DNA of 13,565 bases from an uncultured Muribaculaceae bacterium (GTDB lineage: Bacteria; Bacteroidota; Bacteroidia; Bacteroidales; Muribaculaceae), in NCBI GenBank assembly GCA_910579105.1, contig CAJTRT010000059.1:1-13565 (forward strand), read 5' to 3'. The notes under the pieces are model-generated. The model had not been told where the DNA came from and made no database searches. It saw nothing but the letters and a program-made list of their open reading frames with translations. Every line of letters begins with the position of its first letter. Within the stretch, counting starts at the first letter, position 1. Below are positions 13,406 to 13,565 of this stretch, piece by piece. The position numbers were made by a program, and so were the translations under genes.

Positions 13406-13565
13406 ATTGTAAAGATTAAATATTATTGTCTTGATTCAATCTGCCAAGCGCACCTATTATAACGCTGCTCAGAACAAATGCGAAAAAACAATGCACTGAA
13501 CAAAGTATTTGTCCCTTATGCCTAAACGACACCAATGTCTGTATTTTCAACTATTTTCTCCTCAG

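Larger units (their letters stand above)
13259..13565. other. gene-free AT-rich tail of the window
   Basis: No credible gene on either strand. It holds a 30-bp direct repeat and a perfect palindrome, both listed separately. A minus-strand frame here with CxxC pairs is explained by the direct repeat. From 13406 to the end I see nothing recognisable. Confidence 0.6.

Overview
The window reads as a chromosomal segment of a GC-rich member of the Bacteroidales, possibly Muribaculaceae-like. The order is supported by the AspRS protein, which matches Bacteroidales AspRS closely as I remember it, by the aspS / Nif3-like / C4 zinc-ribbon gene order, by a DUF2795 protein, and by promoters of the Bacteroidetes type (TTTG, about 19 nt, TAnnTTTG). 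The family-level guess rests only on the high GC of the core genes and is an inference.

Layout. At the left edge a promoter points leftward out of the window, perhaps into a gene whose first codons lie at 59..1. Next comes a minus-strand U32 'peptidase' of the tRNA/rRNA hydroxylation type. Divergent from it is a two-gene unit: a LOG-family phosphoribohydrolase and a PduO-type cobalamin adenosyltransferase. After a 290-nt GC-rich intergenic stretch containing an imperfect repeat lies a 73-aa DUF2795 gene. Immediately behind it is an AT-rich, probably acquired islet (about 3222-5365) with two genes, a DUF1848 protein with a cysteine-rich C-terminus and an orphan SAM methyltransferase. The islet sits between two diverged, colinear copies of the DUF2795 3' end plus terminator (about 3198-3316 and 5366-5484). 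A third, partial copy of the terminator tail lies at its right end (about 5250-5318). A minus-strand cytoplasmic GH13 alpha-amylase-family enzyme follows.

A clear promoter at 7101-7131 then drives a housekeeping unit: aspS, overlapping by 4 nt a Nif3-like metalloprotein gene, then a coiled-coil C4 zinc-ribbon protein and a GNAT/FemAB-like acyltransferase. The right end is AT-richer and looks accessory. It carries an AlbA_2/HATPase/winged-helix regulator-type protein and a gene-free tail with a 30-bp direct repeat and a perfect 21-bp palindrome.

Most interesting: (1) the DUF1848-methyltransferase islet inserted at the 3' end of a small gene, with the gene end and terminator regenerated, and signs of more than one insertion at this site; (2) an 11-nt tandem repeat (six copies) inside the AlbA_2/HATPase gene. 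Because 11 is not a multiple of 3, gain or loss of a unit would cut off the winged-helix domain, a possible phase-variation switch. No rRNA, tRNA, CRISPR array, transposase or integrase was recognised.
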